Part shown: one piece after another, positions 8,171 through 17,165 of the stretch
Layout: every line of letters begins with the position of its first letter
Position numbering within the stretch: position 1 is the first letter of the stretch
NCBI RefSeq assembly: GCF_001421745.1
Contig: NZ_LMKW01000012.1
Location: forward strand, 113,033 to 177,032
Direction: 5' to 3'
Source of the DNA: Sphingomonas sp. Leaf230
GTDB lineage: Bacteria > Pseudomonadota > Alphaproteobacteria > Sphingomonadales > Sphingomonadaceae
Length of the DNA stretch: 64,000 nt
The notes under the pieces: generated by a model
What the model saw: the letters and a program-made list of their open reading frames with translations, nothing else
What the model was told of the DNA's origin: nothing
Databases searched by the model: none
Position numbers and translations under genes: made by a program

Positions 8171-9094
8171 CTAGTCGAAGTGTTTGCGCTCGATCGTGAG
8201 CCGCGTGTCCTGGCAGAACCCGCAATCCTTGCCGACAAAGCGCGCGGCGGCAGTCCGGTCGTTCTTCAGCCGCCAATCCAGCCACGCGGTCACGACTTCC
8301 GCCGCGATACCGCCATGCGGCTGCATGTAGGTGCCGCCATGACCCACCGGTATGTTGACCAGCGCCGCGGGGATCTGGTCGATCCGCTGGAAATCGTCGG
8401 TGCCGTTCGCGACCGCGATGTCGGTCGGGCCGCCCAGGACGTAGAGGATCGAACCGTGCAGCGTCCTCAACAGCGCCTTGTCGGACACCACGCCGCCGAT
8501 CGGATTCGCGCCGTCTGGGAAGAAGCCGCTGTTCATGATCACCGCGGTCGTCACGCGCGGGTCCTGCGCCGCCGATAATGCCTGCAAGCCGCCGCAACTC
8601 CAGCCGGACGCCGCGATCTCGGTGGTGGCGATCCTGCCCTTGAACGGACTGCCGGCGCGGGCATTCTCCCGCTGCGCCCAGTCGATCGCGTCGGTCATTG
8701 CGCGTGTCGACGTTGCCGAGGTCAGCTTCGTGCCGGGCGCTGGGGCGGGGCTCGTCGCGGCGTCGGACTTCGGCTTGGGGATCGTGCCCGAGGCGATGAC
8801 GAGATAGCCGTGCGAGGCGATCTCCAACAGGTGGTTGCGCGAACTCGTACCGTCCGCGCTGCAGCCGCCATTGCCGAAGACGTAGATACCGAGCTTGGCC
8901 CGACCCAGCGCACCAAGATTCGCCGGGCGGTAGACGACATGGTCGGGCAGGTCCGGTCGTTCCTCGAAGATCGCAGGGTACGTGCCCGACCCCCGTTCCA
9001 GTGCCGCTGGTTGCGCCACCGCGCCGTCAGCGGTGCGCGCGATCGCGGGCGAACCCAGCATGATGCCGGCAATCAGAAGGGCGAGAGCGCGCAT
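8171..9094 (-). CDS. Exported alpha/beta hydrolase, putative esterase
   Basis: A 307-residue protein with signal peptide MRALALLIAGIMLGSPAIA. It has an alpha/beta-hydrolase fold with the nucleophile elbow GWSCGG (G-x-S-x-G) and a late His region (NIPVGHGGTYMQPHGG). GGAGATCC precedes the ATG at 9092-9094. It starts 31 bases after the TonB receptor stop on the same strand, so the two are probably co-transcribed. That suggests an esterase acting on the imported glycan or its substituents. This is inference; the specificity (acetyl, feruloyl or other) is not readable. Confidence 0.72.
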   Translation of the reverse strand: MRALALLIAGIMLGSPAIARTADGAVAQPAALERGSGTYPAIFEERPDLPDHVVYRPANLGALGRAKLGIYVFGNGGCSADGTSSRNHLLEIASHGYLVIASGTIPKPKSDAATSPAPAPGTKLTSATSTRAMTDAIDWAQRENARAGSPFKGRIATTEIAASGWSCGGLQALSAAQDPRVTTAVIMNSGFFPDGANPIGGVVSDKALLRTLHGSILYVLGGPTDIAVANGTDDFQRIDQIPAALVNIPVGHGGTYMQPHGGIAAEVVTAWLDWRLKNDRTAAARFVGKDCGFCQDTRLTIERKHFD

Positions 9095-9125
9095 GCTGGA
9101 TCTCCGTATGGGTAGGCGTGGGGCG

Positions 9126-12100
9126 TCAGAACGAGAAGCGGACGCCGACACGGTAGATGCGCCCGACGATGTCGTACAACGCCGGGTTGGCGCTTTGCGG
9201 CGAGGCGGCCGGGTCGTGATCGAAGACGTTGTCGACCTTGAAATACCCGGACACCTGTTTGGTGATGGTATACGTTCCACCGACGTCGAGATAGAAGGCG
9301 CCGGGCATGAAGTTGCGGTCGATCGTCGGCGCGGTCGTGGTCGATTTGGGGCAGGTTCCGGGCGCGCAGACGACGTACTGGTTGCCGTAATTGCCGTCGC
9401 TGAACCAGCGTTCCTGCACCGTCAGGCTGAAGCGGTCGTTGCTGAACGCTTGTACCGCGAGCAGCTTCCAGCGCGGGGTGGCGCCGAGGTTGACGCCGGC
9501 GCCATCGGTGGGAATCGTCCCCGGCAACCCGGTATCCGTGACGAACTTCCGGATGTGCGTCGCCAGGCCGCGTAGCGTGAACGTCCCGTCCACACCGAGC
9601 GGGCGCCGCCACCGATAGCTTGCCTCGATATCGAAGCCGTCGGTCTTGATCGACGCGAGGTTGAACGCCTGCGTATTGATAAAATTGGGACCGGCGGTGT
9701 TGTTGAGATTATACGCGCTGCACGTTTCGGGCAGGATGTTGCGGAAGCACAGGTCGACGATCTGCGCCGCGCCAAGGCTGGAGATCACGTCGGTGACCTT
9801 GATGTTATAGTAATCGACCGAAGCGCTGAACCCCGGCAGCCAGGACGGATTGGCGTAGACTGCACCGACCTCAGTATTGCGCGCGATCTCGGGGGTGAGT
9901 GCCGGGTTGCCGATCGCGTTCTGGATCGCCACGACGTTGACGTTGCGCGCGGGGTCGAGGAAGTTGGGCAGCGTGGTCGTCACCGGTGCGGCGAACAGCT
10001 CGGACAGATTGGGTGCGCGAACATCGCGCGAGGTGACGCCGCGCAGGCGAAGTCCGTTGAGCGGCGTGTCCCATGTCCCGCCGATCTTCCACGTCCAGAC
10101 TCGGCCGGACGTGCTGTAGTCGGTGATGCGGGCCGCGCCGTTGATGTTGGCCCTGCCCATCATGTCCGACTTGAAGAGTGGGACGTCGAGCTCGAGGAAC
10201 GCTTCCTTGACGTCGTAGGCGCCGGTGCCGTTCTTGTAGTTGCCGGCATACCAGTTGTTGCCCGCGGTTAGCAGGGTCGGGTCGGCGGGGTATTCGCTGG
10301 TATAGGGACTGAGCGCGGAGACGCCGGCGCCGTACGCATCGGCGCGGACCTTGTAGAATTCCTTGCGATATTCGCCGCCGAACGCAACCGACAGAGGGCC
10401 CGCCCAGAGCTCGACGGGGGTGCCGGAGAAGGCGAGGCTCGCGACGTCCTGCGTCAAGTGGAGGCGCTGGATCGGGCCGTTCTCTGGCTGGACATACCGG
10501 CGCGCCGACTCGGATGGTGTCGCGCCGCCGATGATGTTGAGCGGGATACAGCCATTGGCGCGCGCGACTGGGTTGGCGCAGACGATCGCGCCGTTGAGCG
10601 TGATCGCCTGGATCGCCTGGTTGAAATGCGGCGTGAGGACGATGTCGTCGACGTCGATTGCGGTATCGGTGATGCCGCGCTCGTAATAGGCGTCATAGGT
10701 CCAGGGCGAGCCACCGATATCGAACTTGCCCTTCAGGCCGCCGACGACACGGTATTGGCGGCGGTCGGTATGAACGATCGTGTTCGGCAGGATCGCGACG
10801 CTGGCGCCGAACTGGAAGTCCGTGATCCCCGCGGTCGCGCACGCCGCCTGGATCGACGCCGGGACGAACGGGTTGGCGCACTGGAGCCTCAGGCCGGGTC
10901 GGTTGGCGCCGTTGGTCGGCTGGTTATGCGTTTTCACCTGGCCGACATTGACGCTGACATAGACTTCGTTGTCGGTCGCGAAATCATAGCCGATCCGCCC
11001 ATAGCTATCGAGGCGCTGGATCGCCGACTGCAAGGTGCGGCCGGTATCAATGTTCCCCGACAGGTCGCCGCCGACGCAGAAGCCGGGCAGGCAGCCCCTG
11101 ACTGCGCCGGAATTGTCACGTGCGGGCACGCCATTCGAGCCATATTGGAACTGGAAGGGGCGGCCGCTCTGGTCGAACGCGGTGCCCTGCAGCGGACCGG
11201 CGGTGATGAGGCCGTATTTGGTGAAGTTATACGGCTGGGCGAAATCGCGCAGGACATATTGCGGCGATCCGTCGTCGACGACGTTGCGGTTGATCATCGT
11301 CGTCTGCGTGAACCAGTCGCGACCACCGGCGAGGTCGGTGCCGAAATCGCCGGGGCCGACGCCTGCTTCCTTGGCATATTCGCCGCTGACGACGAGGTGG
11401 AGCCGATCGTTCAGGTAGCTTCGTCCCGCGGCAAGCTGCACCAGGCCCTGGCCGTCGTCGCCATAATTGGTGATGCCGCCCTGGATGTTGCCTTTGAAGC
11501 CTGTGAAATGCGTATCAGTGATGAAGTTGACGACGCCGCCGACCGCGTCCGATCCATAGGATGCGGACGCGCCGCCGTTGACGATGTCGACTCGCTTGAT
11601 CAGCAATTGCGGGAGCAGGCTGACGTCGGTGACGCCGGTATAATAGGCGCCGACGACGCGCTGGCCGTCGACCAGGGTGAGCGTGCGGATCGTGCCCAGG
11701 CCGCGGAGCGAGAACGAACTCAGGCCCTGCTGGCCGCTCGACGTGCTGAACGTGTTGGTCGTCGAGCCGCTCGATCCCTGCAACGACGGCAGCTGCGCGA
11801 TCGTCGTGAAGACGTTGGGCTGCGCGTTGTTCTGGATGTCGGCTTCGCTGATGACCGTGGTCGGCGTCGGGGCGGTAAAGCCGCTCGACTGGATCCGCGA
11901 GCCGGTGACGATGATGTCGGCAGTTCTGACGGCCTCGGGGTCGGCGGGCTTGGGCGTCTCGGCGACCGGCTCTGGGGCGGCGACGGTGTCGGTGGTTTGC
12001 GCTGGGGCGGCCTGTGCGAAAGACGGCGCTGCGTATAGCGAGAGGATGAGCGCGGCGATGCTGCTCGATCCGGCGATGAGGGTGCGCCGTTGCCGTGTAG

Positions 12101-12212
12101 TCGGACTGGAAACGGTAGAAACCGATCGTGCCGCTGCTGTTAAACGCGATGTCTCTTGCGCCCAAACGCTGGCGCGGACGTGAGCCGACAGAGTCGTGAT
12201 TCTGGAAACCAT
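9126..12212 (-). CDS. TonB-dependent receptor of the polysaccharide locus
   Basis: A 1028-residue outer-membrane receptor. After a long N-terminus and a hydrophobic signal segment (IAALILSLYAAPSFA), a TonB-box-like motif opens the plug domain (DIIVTGSRI). Plug signatures follow (ASYGSDAVGGVVNFIT). A 22-strand-type barrel ends RIYRVGVRFSF. It would move oligosaccharides into the periplasm using TonB-ExbBD energy. GGGGGTAGGA upstream supports the ATG at 12210-12212. A LacI-type operator lies 78 bases upstream, and its regulator gene is just beyond. It heads a likely two-gene transcript with the hydrolase downstream. Substrate by context: arabinose-decorated xylan oligosaccharides. Confidence 0.9.
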   Translation of the reverse strand: MVSRITTLSAHVRASVWAQETSRLTAAARSVSTVSSPTTRQRRTLIAGSSSIAALILSLYAAPSFAQAAPAQTTDTVAAPEPVAETPKPADPEAVRTADIIVTGSRIQSSGFTAPTPTTVISEADIQNNAQPNVFTTIAQLPSLQGSSGSTTNTFSTSSGQQGLSSFSLRGLGTIRTLTLVDGQRVVGAYYTGVTDVSLLPQLLIKRVDIVNGGASASYGSDAVGGVVNFITDTHFTGFKGNIQGGITNYGDDGQGLVQLAAGRSYLNDRLHLVVSGEYAKEAGVGPGDFGTDLAGGRDWFTQTTMINRNVVDDGSPQYVLRDFAQPYNFTKYGLITAGPLQGTAFDQSGRPFQFQYGSNGVPARDNSGAVRGCLPGFCVGGDLSGNIDTGRTLQSAIQRLDSYGRIGYDFATDNEVYVSVNVGQVKTHNQPTNGANRPGLRLQCANPFVPASIQAACATAGITDFQFGASVAILPNTIVHTDRRQYRVVGGLKGKFDIGGSPWTYDAYYERGITDTAIDVDDIVLTPHFNQAIQAITLNGAIVCANPVARANGCIPLNIIGGATPSESARRYVQPENGPIQRLHLTQDVASLAFSGTPVELWAGPLSVAFGGEYRKEFYKVRADAYGAGVSALSPYTSEYPADPTLLTAGNNWYAGNYKNGTGAYDVKEAFLELDVPLFKSDMMGRANINGAARITDYSTSGRVWTWKIGGTWDTPLNGLRLRGVTSRDVRAPNLSELFAAPVTTTLPNFLDPARNVNVVAIQNAIGNPALTPEIARNTEVGAVYANPSWLPGFSASVDYYNIKVTDVISSLGAAQIVDLCFRNILPETCSAYNLNNTAGPNFINTQAFNLASIKTDGFDIEASYRWRRPLGVDGTFTLRGLATHIRKFVTDTGLPGTIPTDGAGVNLGATPRWKLLAVQAFSNDRFSLTVQERWFSDGNYGNQYVVCAPGTCPKSTTTAPTIDRNFMPGAFYLDVGGTYTITKQVSGYFKVDNVFDHDPAASPQSANPALYDIVGRIYRVGVRFSF

Positions 12213-12289
12213 TGCATCCTACCCCCTTTTACGGCGCGCCGATTTACCGGCGTTCCCGCAACGTCATCCCGCAACTCGATGTTGCTGTT

Positions 12290-12303
12290 TGATAACGTTA
12301 CCA
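12290..12303. promoter_or_regulatory. Predicted LacI-family operator upstream of the TonB receptor
   Basis: TGATAACGTTACCA, a near-perfect palindrome around AACGTT, lies 78 bases before the receptor start. The same motif occurs at 13589 and 15898, each upstream of another gene of the locus. Such even, central-CG palindromes are typical of LacI-family sites. Confidence 0.7.
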
Positions 12304-12398
12304 CGCAACAATGCGTCGACATTGCGGAGGAGTCAATACTCATACTATCGGTGGCGTGGAGTGAAGGTCGTCGACGTCCGCAGAAACGGCGGATGGCG

Positions 12399-13445
12399 TT
12401 AAGGCGTGGCGTCGTCCTGCGGCGGCGACGTCGACTGTCGCTTGACGATTTCGTGGTCCAGCACCCGGTCGGCACGCTTTGCAGGGGTTCTTGGCGGCGT
12501 GGCGATCTCCGCGACCAGAAGGCCGAGCGCTTCCGCGGCGAGTCGGCGGACCGGCTGGTGCACCGTCGTCAGTGGCGGCCAGAGCATCACCGCCGCGGTG
12601 GTATCGTCGAACCCGACGACCGTCAGTTCGCGCGGCACGTCAAGTTGTCGCCGATGTGCGACCGATACGACAGCGGCGGCCATGTCGTCGTTGCTTGCGA
12701 AGATCGCGGTGGGGGGCGGATCGGTCTGGAGCAACTGGTCTCCGGCGGCGAGTCCCGAGGCAAAGCTGAAATCGCCCTGCGCGATCGTCGCACGAACGCC
12801 CGGATGTTCGCGCACCGCGGCGTAGAAGCCGTCGAGCCGCTTCAGACTGGCGACCTGGTCGGGGTTGCCGACGACGAACCCGAGCCGATGGTGACCCATC
12901 GCGATCAGCTCGCGCGTCATCTCGTACGCGGCGAGACGATCGTCGATACGGACGCAGATCACGTTGTCGACATCGTGCGCGCCGACCGCCGCCACCGGCA
13001 CGCGCGCCTTGCGCAACACGTCGAGGACCGCGGCGGATTCGCTCAACGGCGGCGCGCAGATCATGCCGGAGATGCCCGACGCGACCAGGTTCTCCAGTGC
13101 AGCCGGGCTCGGCGGACGACCGTCCTCGCCCTTGAGCAAAATCAGGCGCGCGCCGCGGATCGACGCCTCCTCGAACACGCCGGTGAGGAAGTCGCTCATG
13201 AACGCGGCGCTGGGGTTGGCGTAGATCACGCCGATCTTGAGTTCGGTGGACGTGACCAGGCTGCGCGCGGCGAGGTTCGGCGTGTAGCCCAGTGCGTCGA
13301 TCGCATCCTGGACGCTGGCGCGCGTGGTCGGATCGACGCTGGCGCGGCCGTTGATGACGCGCGACACGGTCATCGGGGATACCCCGGCCTGCGCGGCGAC
13401 ATCGATGATCGTCGGGCTACGCGAGCGCCGAGCGCGTTCCTTCAC
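12399..13445 (-). CDS. LacI-family transcriptional regulator of the sugar locus
   Basis: A 348-residue regulator. The N-terminal helix-turn-helix and hinge are clear (TIIDVAAQAGVSPMTVSRVI, then NLAARSLV). A periplasmic-binding-protein-like sugar domain follows from about residue 70. It starts at GTG (13443-13445) with AAGGGA upstream; no in-frame ATG fits. It lies between the TonB receptor and the divergent GH51 gene. The three TGATAACGTTACCA-type palindromes in the locus are its likely binding sites, with a pentose or pentose disaccharide as inducer (inference). Confidence 0.9.
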   Translation of the reverse strand: MKERARRSRSPTIIDVAAQAGVSPMTVSRVINGRASVDPTTRASVQDAIDALGYTPNLAARSLVTSTELKIGVIYANPSAAFMSDFLTGVFEEASIRGARLILLKGEDGRPPSPAALENLVASGISGMICAPPLSESAAVLDVLRKARVPVAAVGAHDVDNVICVRIDDRLAAYEMTRELIAMGHHRLGFVVGNPDQVASLKRLDGFYAAVREHPGVRATIAQGDFSFASGLAAGDQLLQTDPPPTAIFASNDDMAAAVVSVAHRRQLDVPRELTVVGFDDTTAAVMLWPPLTTVHQPVRRLAAEALGLLVAEIATPPRTPAKRADRVLDHEIVKRQSTSPPQDDATP

Positions 13446-13588
13446 ACCGATCCCTTCAACCCCGTCCGACGATCGTCACGTCGAGCCCCTCAATACGAAC
13501 CATACACAACGAAGCGACCTAGACCTTTGGCCCCGCGATGCAAGTTGGTCGGATCTCGACCAGAGTATGCCGACCCGCCGAACACTCA

Positions 13589-13602
13589 TGTTGACGTTAT
13601 CA
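13589..13602. promoter_or_regulatory. Predicted LacI operator in the lacI/GH51 divergent promoter
   Basis: TGTTGACGTTATCA; its complement TGATAACGTCAACA matches the other two sites at most positions. It sits about 104 bases before the GH51 start and about 144 before the lacI start, so it could control both. Confidence 0.65.
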
Positions 13603-13705
13603 TTAGTCTGCGTAATCTATCTGGATACGCACTGCGACGTCGGGATCGAACCGGCGCGTCGCGATCATCGCCGCAATGGCGAGCACGCACCAAGGGGAGA
13701 GATCG

Positions 13706-15787
13706 ATGAAATCGGTCGTCGCAGCGTTCGTCCTGTTCGCGGGTCAAGCCACGGTCTTCGTCTCGGCCGAGGCGCAACGGGCTCAGCCTATCGCCGTCCG
13801 GATCGACGCAACGGCGCGGTCTGCGGCGGTCACACCCTATGAATACGGCATGTTCATCGAACCGATCGGCGGACTCGTCGCGCGGACGCTGTGGGCGGAG
13901 ATGCTCGACGACCGCAAATTCTACTACCCGATCGGCCCCGCCGCGAGCGACGCGCCACCACCGGTCAATGCCGAAGGGCGGCCCGGTGTCGTCTACCGCA
14001 AATGGCGCCCGATCGGCGGCGACGCTGCCGTGACGATGGACACGCAGCATCCGTACGTCGGCACGCAGAGCGCGCGGATCGCGGTGTCCCCCGACCATGT
14101 CACGGGCATCGGCCAAAGTGGTATCGAGGTCGTCCGCGGCCGGCGGTATGTCGGCAAGCTCAAACTGAGTGGCGAGCCAGGCGTGGCGGTGTCGGTGGCG
14201 TTGGTCTGGGGCGATCGGCCGCAGGACCGGCAGGTCGTGCCGCTGCCGACGCCCGGCGCGGACTGGAGCGAGGCCAGCTTCGCGTTCACGCCGACCGTGG
14301 CGGCGTCCGATGCGCGGCTGGAGATCACAGGCACCGGCACCGGCGTTTTTCGGGTCGGCGTGGTGTCGCTGATGCCGGCGGACAACGTCAATGGCTGGCG
14401 CGCGGATACGACCGCGATCGCGAAGTCGCTGAACTCGGGCTTCTGGCGCCTGCCCGGCGGAAACTTCCTGTCCGACTGGGATTGGCACGAGGCGATCGGG
14501 CCCCGCGATGCACGCCCGCCGATGTTCGATCACGCCTGGAGCGCGATGCAGCCGAACGATCTAGGCATGGACGAATGGATGGACCTGACGCGAATCCTGG
14601 GCGTCGAACCCTATGTCACGGTCAATGCCGGGCTGGGCGATGCGAACTCAGCGGCGGAGGAGGTCGAATATCTGAACGGCGCGGCGACCTCCGGATGGGG
14701 CGCGAAGCGTGCGGCGAACGGTCATCCCGAGCCATACCGCGTCAAATGGTGGAACATCGGCAACGAACCGTTCGGCTGGTGGCAGATCGGCAAGACCTCG
14801 CTCGATTACTTCATGATCAAGCACAATGAATTCGCGAAGGCGATGCGCGCGAAGGACCCGTTGATAACGCTGATCGCATCGGGCGCGATGCCCGACCAGT
14901 TGCATCCGAAGGGCGTGCAACAGAACTCTTCGATCGAGAGCATCCAGGCGAAGTTCGGTACCGAGGAGGACTGGACCGGTGGCTTCTTCGCCAAGGCATG
15001 GGGCAATTTCGACGGCATCACCGAGCATTGGTATGATCGCGCGGAGAAACGACCCGATGCGCCGGCCGCCGACGAGCTTATCGAGTTCGTCCGTTCGCCC
15101 TCGAACCACGTCCGCATGGAGGCGGAGGAATGGGCAATCTACGAGACGAAATTCCCGAAGATCCGCGCCGCGAAGACATTCCTGTCGATCGACGAATACG
15201 CGTACATGGCGGGGCCACCGACGCTGAAATCCTCGCTGGCCTATGCGATGGTATTTCAGGAGATGCTCCGCCACACCGATTTCCTGACGATGTCGGCGTT
15301 CACGACTGGCGTTTCGACGATGGACATCTCGCCATCCGCAGCGACCCTCAACGCTACTGGCGCCGTGTTCAAGCTGTACGGCGAGCATTTCGGCGCCGGG
15401 ACGGTTCCGCTGAAAGTCGATGGCGATGTACCGCAACCAGAGCCCAAGTATCCGGTCGGCCATGCGCATCCCAAGGTGCGCGCGGGCAGCCCGACCTATC
15501 CGCTCGACGTGATCGCCGGGCTGTCGCCGGACGGCACCAAACTGCGCCTCGCAGTGGTGAACGCGACGTTCCAGCCGCAGCGACTGAACCTTGCGCTTTC
15601 CGGCATGAGGCTGCGAGGCGGCGGCAGGCGCTGGGTCATGACGGGCAAGACGGTGGAGGCGGCGAACACGATTGCCTCCCCGAACGGCGTGACGATCGCC
15701 GAAAGCAAGGTGGCGGGGACGCGCACCGTGATGGTACCGGCGATCTCCGCAGCGATCTACGAATTGCCGATCGCGGCGGCGCACTGA
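13706..15787 (+). CDS. GH51 alpha-L-arabinofuranosidase
   Basis: A 693-residue exported enzyme with signal peptide MKSVVAAFVLFAGQATVFVSAEAQ. It removes arabinofuranosyl side groups from arabinoxylan or arabinan. An N-terminal beta-sandwich insert precedes the (beta/alpha)8 barrel. The acid/base is Glu354 in WWNIGNEPFGWW and the nucleophile Glu497 in LSIDEYAYM, both as in GH51. A C-terminal arabinofuranosidase beta domain ends the chain. The ATG at 13706 follows AAGGGGA. It is divergent from lacI with a predicted operator between them. Periplasmic location fits action on oligosaccharides delivered by the TonB receptor. Confidence 0.92.
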   Translation: MKSVVAAFVLFAGQATVFVSAEAQRAQPIAVRIDATARSAAVTPYEYGMFIEPIGGLVARTLWAEMLDDRKFYYPIGPAASDAPPPVNAEGRPGVVYRKWRPIGGDAAVTMDTQHPYVGTQSARIAVSPDHVTGIGQSGIEVVRGRRYVGKLKLSGEPGVAVSVALVWGDRPQDRQVVPLPTPGADWSEASFAFTPTVAASDARLEITGTGTGVFRVGVVSLMPADNVNGWRADTTAIAKSLNSGFWRLPGGNFLSDWDWHEAIGPRDARPPMFDHAWSAMQPNDLGMDEWMDLTRILGVEPYVTVNAGLGDANSAAEEVEYLNGAATSGWGAKRAANGHPEPYRVKWWNIGNEPFGWWQIGKTSLDYFMIKHNEFAKAMRAKDPLITLIASGAMPDQLHPKGVQQNSSIESIQAKFGTEEDWTGGFFAKAWGNFDGITEHWYDRAEKRPDAPAADELIEFVRSPSNHVRMEAEEWAIYETKFPKIRAAKTFLSIDEYAYMAGPPTLKSSLAYAMVFQEMLRHTDFLTMSAFTTGVSTMDISPSAATLNATGAVFKLYGEHFGAGTVPLKVDGDVPQPEPKYPVGHAHPKVRAGSPTYPLDVIAGLSPDGTKLRLAVVNATFQPQRLNLALSGMRLRGGGRRWVMTGKTVEAANTIASPNGVTIAESKVAGTRTVMVPAISAAIYELPIAAAH

Positions 15788-15897
15788 GCCGGACCGCGAC
15801 CGCGCCGCGCGTGGCTCCAGTTGCTCTCGACCGCAATTCGACGCGTTTTTGCAGAAGCAATGCTTGCCTAAGGCGAGCGTCGGCGGCTACCACGCGA

Positions 15898-15911
15898 TGA
15901 TAACGTTACCG
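15898..15911. promoter_or_regulatory. Predicted LacI operator upstream of the MFS-GH43 pair
   Basis: TGATAACGTTACCG differs from the site at 12290 only in the last base. It overlaps an in-frame ATG (15897) that can be mistaken for the MFS start and ends 12 bases before the preferred GTG start. Confidence 0.68.
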
Positions 15912-15923
15912 AGGGGGGTGAGG

Positions 15924-17165
15924 GTGCGGCGCTTCAGGAATATCCGCTGGACCATCATCGGCCTGTTCGTGGTGGCGATGGTCATCAACTATCTTGCACG
16001 CAGCGTGCTGGGCGTCGCGGCGCCGGCGATTATGGCCGAGCAGCATATCAGCGCCGCCGAATATTCCTGGATCACCGGCGCATTCCAGATCGGCATCATG
16101 TTCCAGCCGCTCGCCGGCTATGTGCTCGACGTGGTCGGGCTGAAGATCGGCTTCACGCTGTTCGTCACGGTCTGGTCGCTGATCACGATGGCGCACGGAC
16201 TGGCGACCGGTTGGATGGGATTCGCCGGCTTGCGCGGTGCGCTGGGGCTGGTCGAGGGATCGGCGCAACCCGCGGGCATGAAGCTGGTCGCCGAATGGTT
16301 TCCGGCCCGAGAGCGCGGTGTCGCGGGCGGCATCTATCAGATCGGGGCCTCGTTCGGCGCGGTGTTCGCGCCGCCGCTGGTGGCCTGGGCGGTGCTCAAC
16401 CATAGCTGGCGGGCGGCCTTCTTCATTGCCGGCGCGCTCGGGCTGGTGTGGGTGATCGCCTGGCTGTTCTGGTATGCGCCGCCCGCAAAACATCGACGGT
16501 TGTCGCCGGCGGAACGGACGCTGATCGTCGAAGGACAGGAGGCATCGCTCGCCACGCATCGCAAGCGTCCCCCGCTCGGCGAACTGCTGCGGCGTCGTAA
16601 CCTGTGGGCGATCGCGGCGGCGCGGTTCCTCGCCGATCCGGTGTGGGGCATGCTGTCGTTCTGGATGCCGCTATACCTCGTGCAGGTGCGCCATTTCGAT
16701 CTCGGCCAGATCGCGATGTTCGCGTGGCTGCCGTTCCTGGCGGCGGACCTCGGATGCCTGTTCGGGCCGATCGTGGTGGCGTGGCTGCAACGGCGCGGTG
16801 TCGACCTGATCGATGCGCGGCGCGGCGCCTTCACGGTGGGTGCGGTGCTGATGACGGGGATGATGTTCGTCGGCACGGTGACCAGCCCGATCGCGGCGAT
16901 CGCGCTGCTGTGCCTCGGCGGTTTCGCGCACCAGACACTGTCGGTAACGGTCATCACGCTGTCGTCGGACCTGTTTCCGCAGGATCAGGTCGCGACCGCG
17001 ACGGGGATGTCGGGCACCGCCGCCAATCTCGGCGTGCTGATCTTCACGCTGGTGCTCGGCTCGATGGTCGCGGAGGTCGGCTACCAGCCGTTCTTCATCC
17101 TGCTCGGGCTGCTCGACCTGGTCGGCGCCGCACTCCTCTGGGTCCTGATACGAAAGCCCGCATGA
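15924..17165 (+). CDS. MFS sugar transporter of the arabinoxylan locus
   Basis: About 413 residues with 12 membrane segments, of the anion:cation symporter/hexuronate-transporter-like MFS branch (ITGAFQIGIMFQPLAGYVLD, EGSAQPAGMKLVAEWFP). It would import the pentoses or short oligosaccharides released in the periplasm. The start is uncertain. An ATG at 15897 lies inside the predicted operator, whereas GTG at 15924 (or 15918) follows GAGGGGGG at 15911-15918. The GTG at 15924 gives VRRFRNIRWTII, a normal MFS N-terminus. Its stop overlaps the GH43 start (ATGA), so the two are translationally coupled. Confidence 0.85.
   Translation: MRRFRNIRWTIIGLFVVAMVINYLARSVLGVAAPAIMAEQHISAAEYSWITGAFQIGIMFQPLAGYVLDVVGLKIGFTLFVTVWSLITMAHGLATGWMGFAGLRGALGLVEGSAQPAGMKLVAEWFPARERGVAGGIYQIGASFGAVFAPPLVAWAVLNHSWRAAFFIAGALGLVWVIAWLFWYAPPAKHRRLSPAERTLIVEGQEASLATHRKRPPLGELLRRRNLWAIAAARFLADPVWGMLSFWMPLYLVQVRHFDLGQIAMFAWLPFLAADLGCLFGPIVVAWLQRRGVDLIDARRGAFTVGAVLMTGMMFVGTVTSPIAAIALLCLGGFAHQTLSVTVITLSSDLFPQDQVATATGMSGTAANLGVLIFTLVLGSMVAEVGYQPFFILLGLLDLVGAALLWVLIRKPA

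Noticed and set aside
10458..12038. A 526-residue plus-strand open frame
   Set aside because: It is antisense to the TonB receptor and its translation has no domain or fold signature.
12156..13709. A 517-residue plus-strand open frame
   Set aside because: It runs antisense through lacI and across the promoter regions on both sides. The lacI product has unmistakable motifs.
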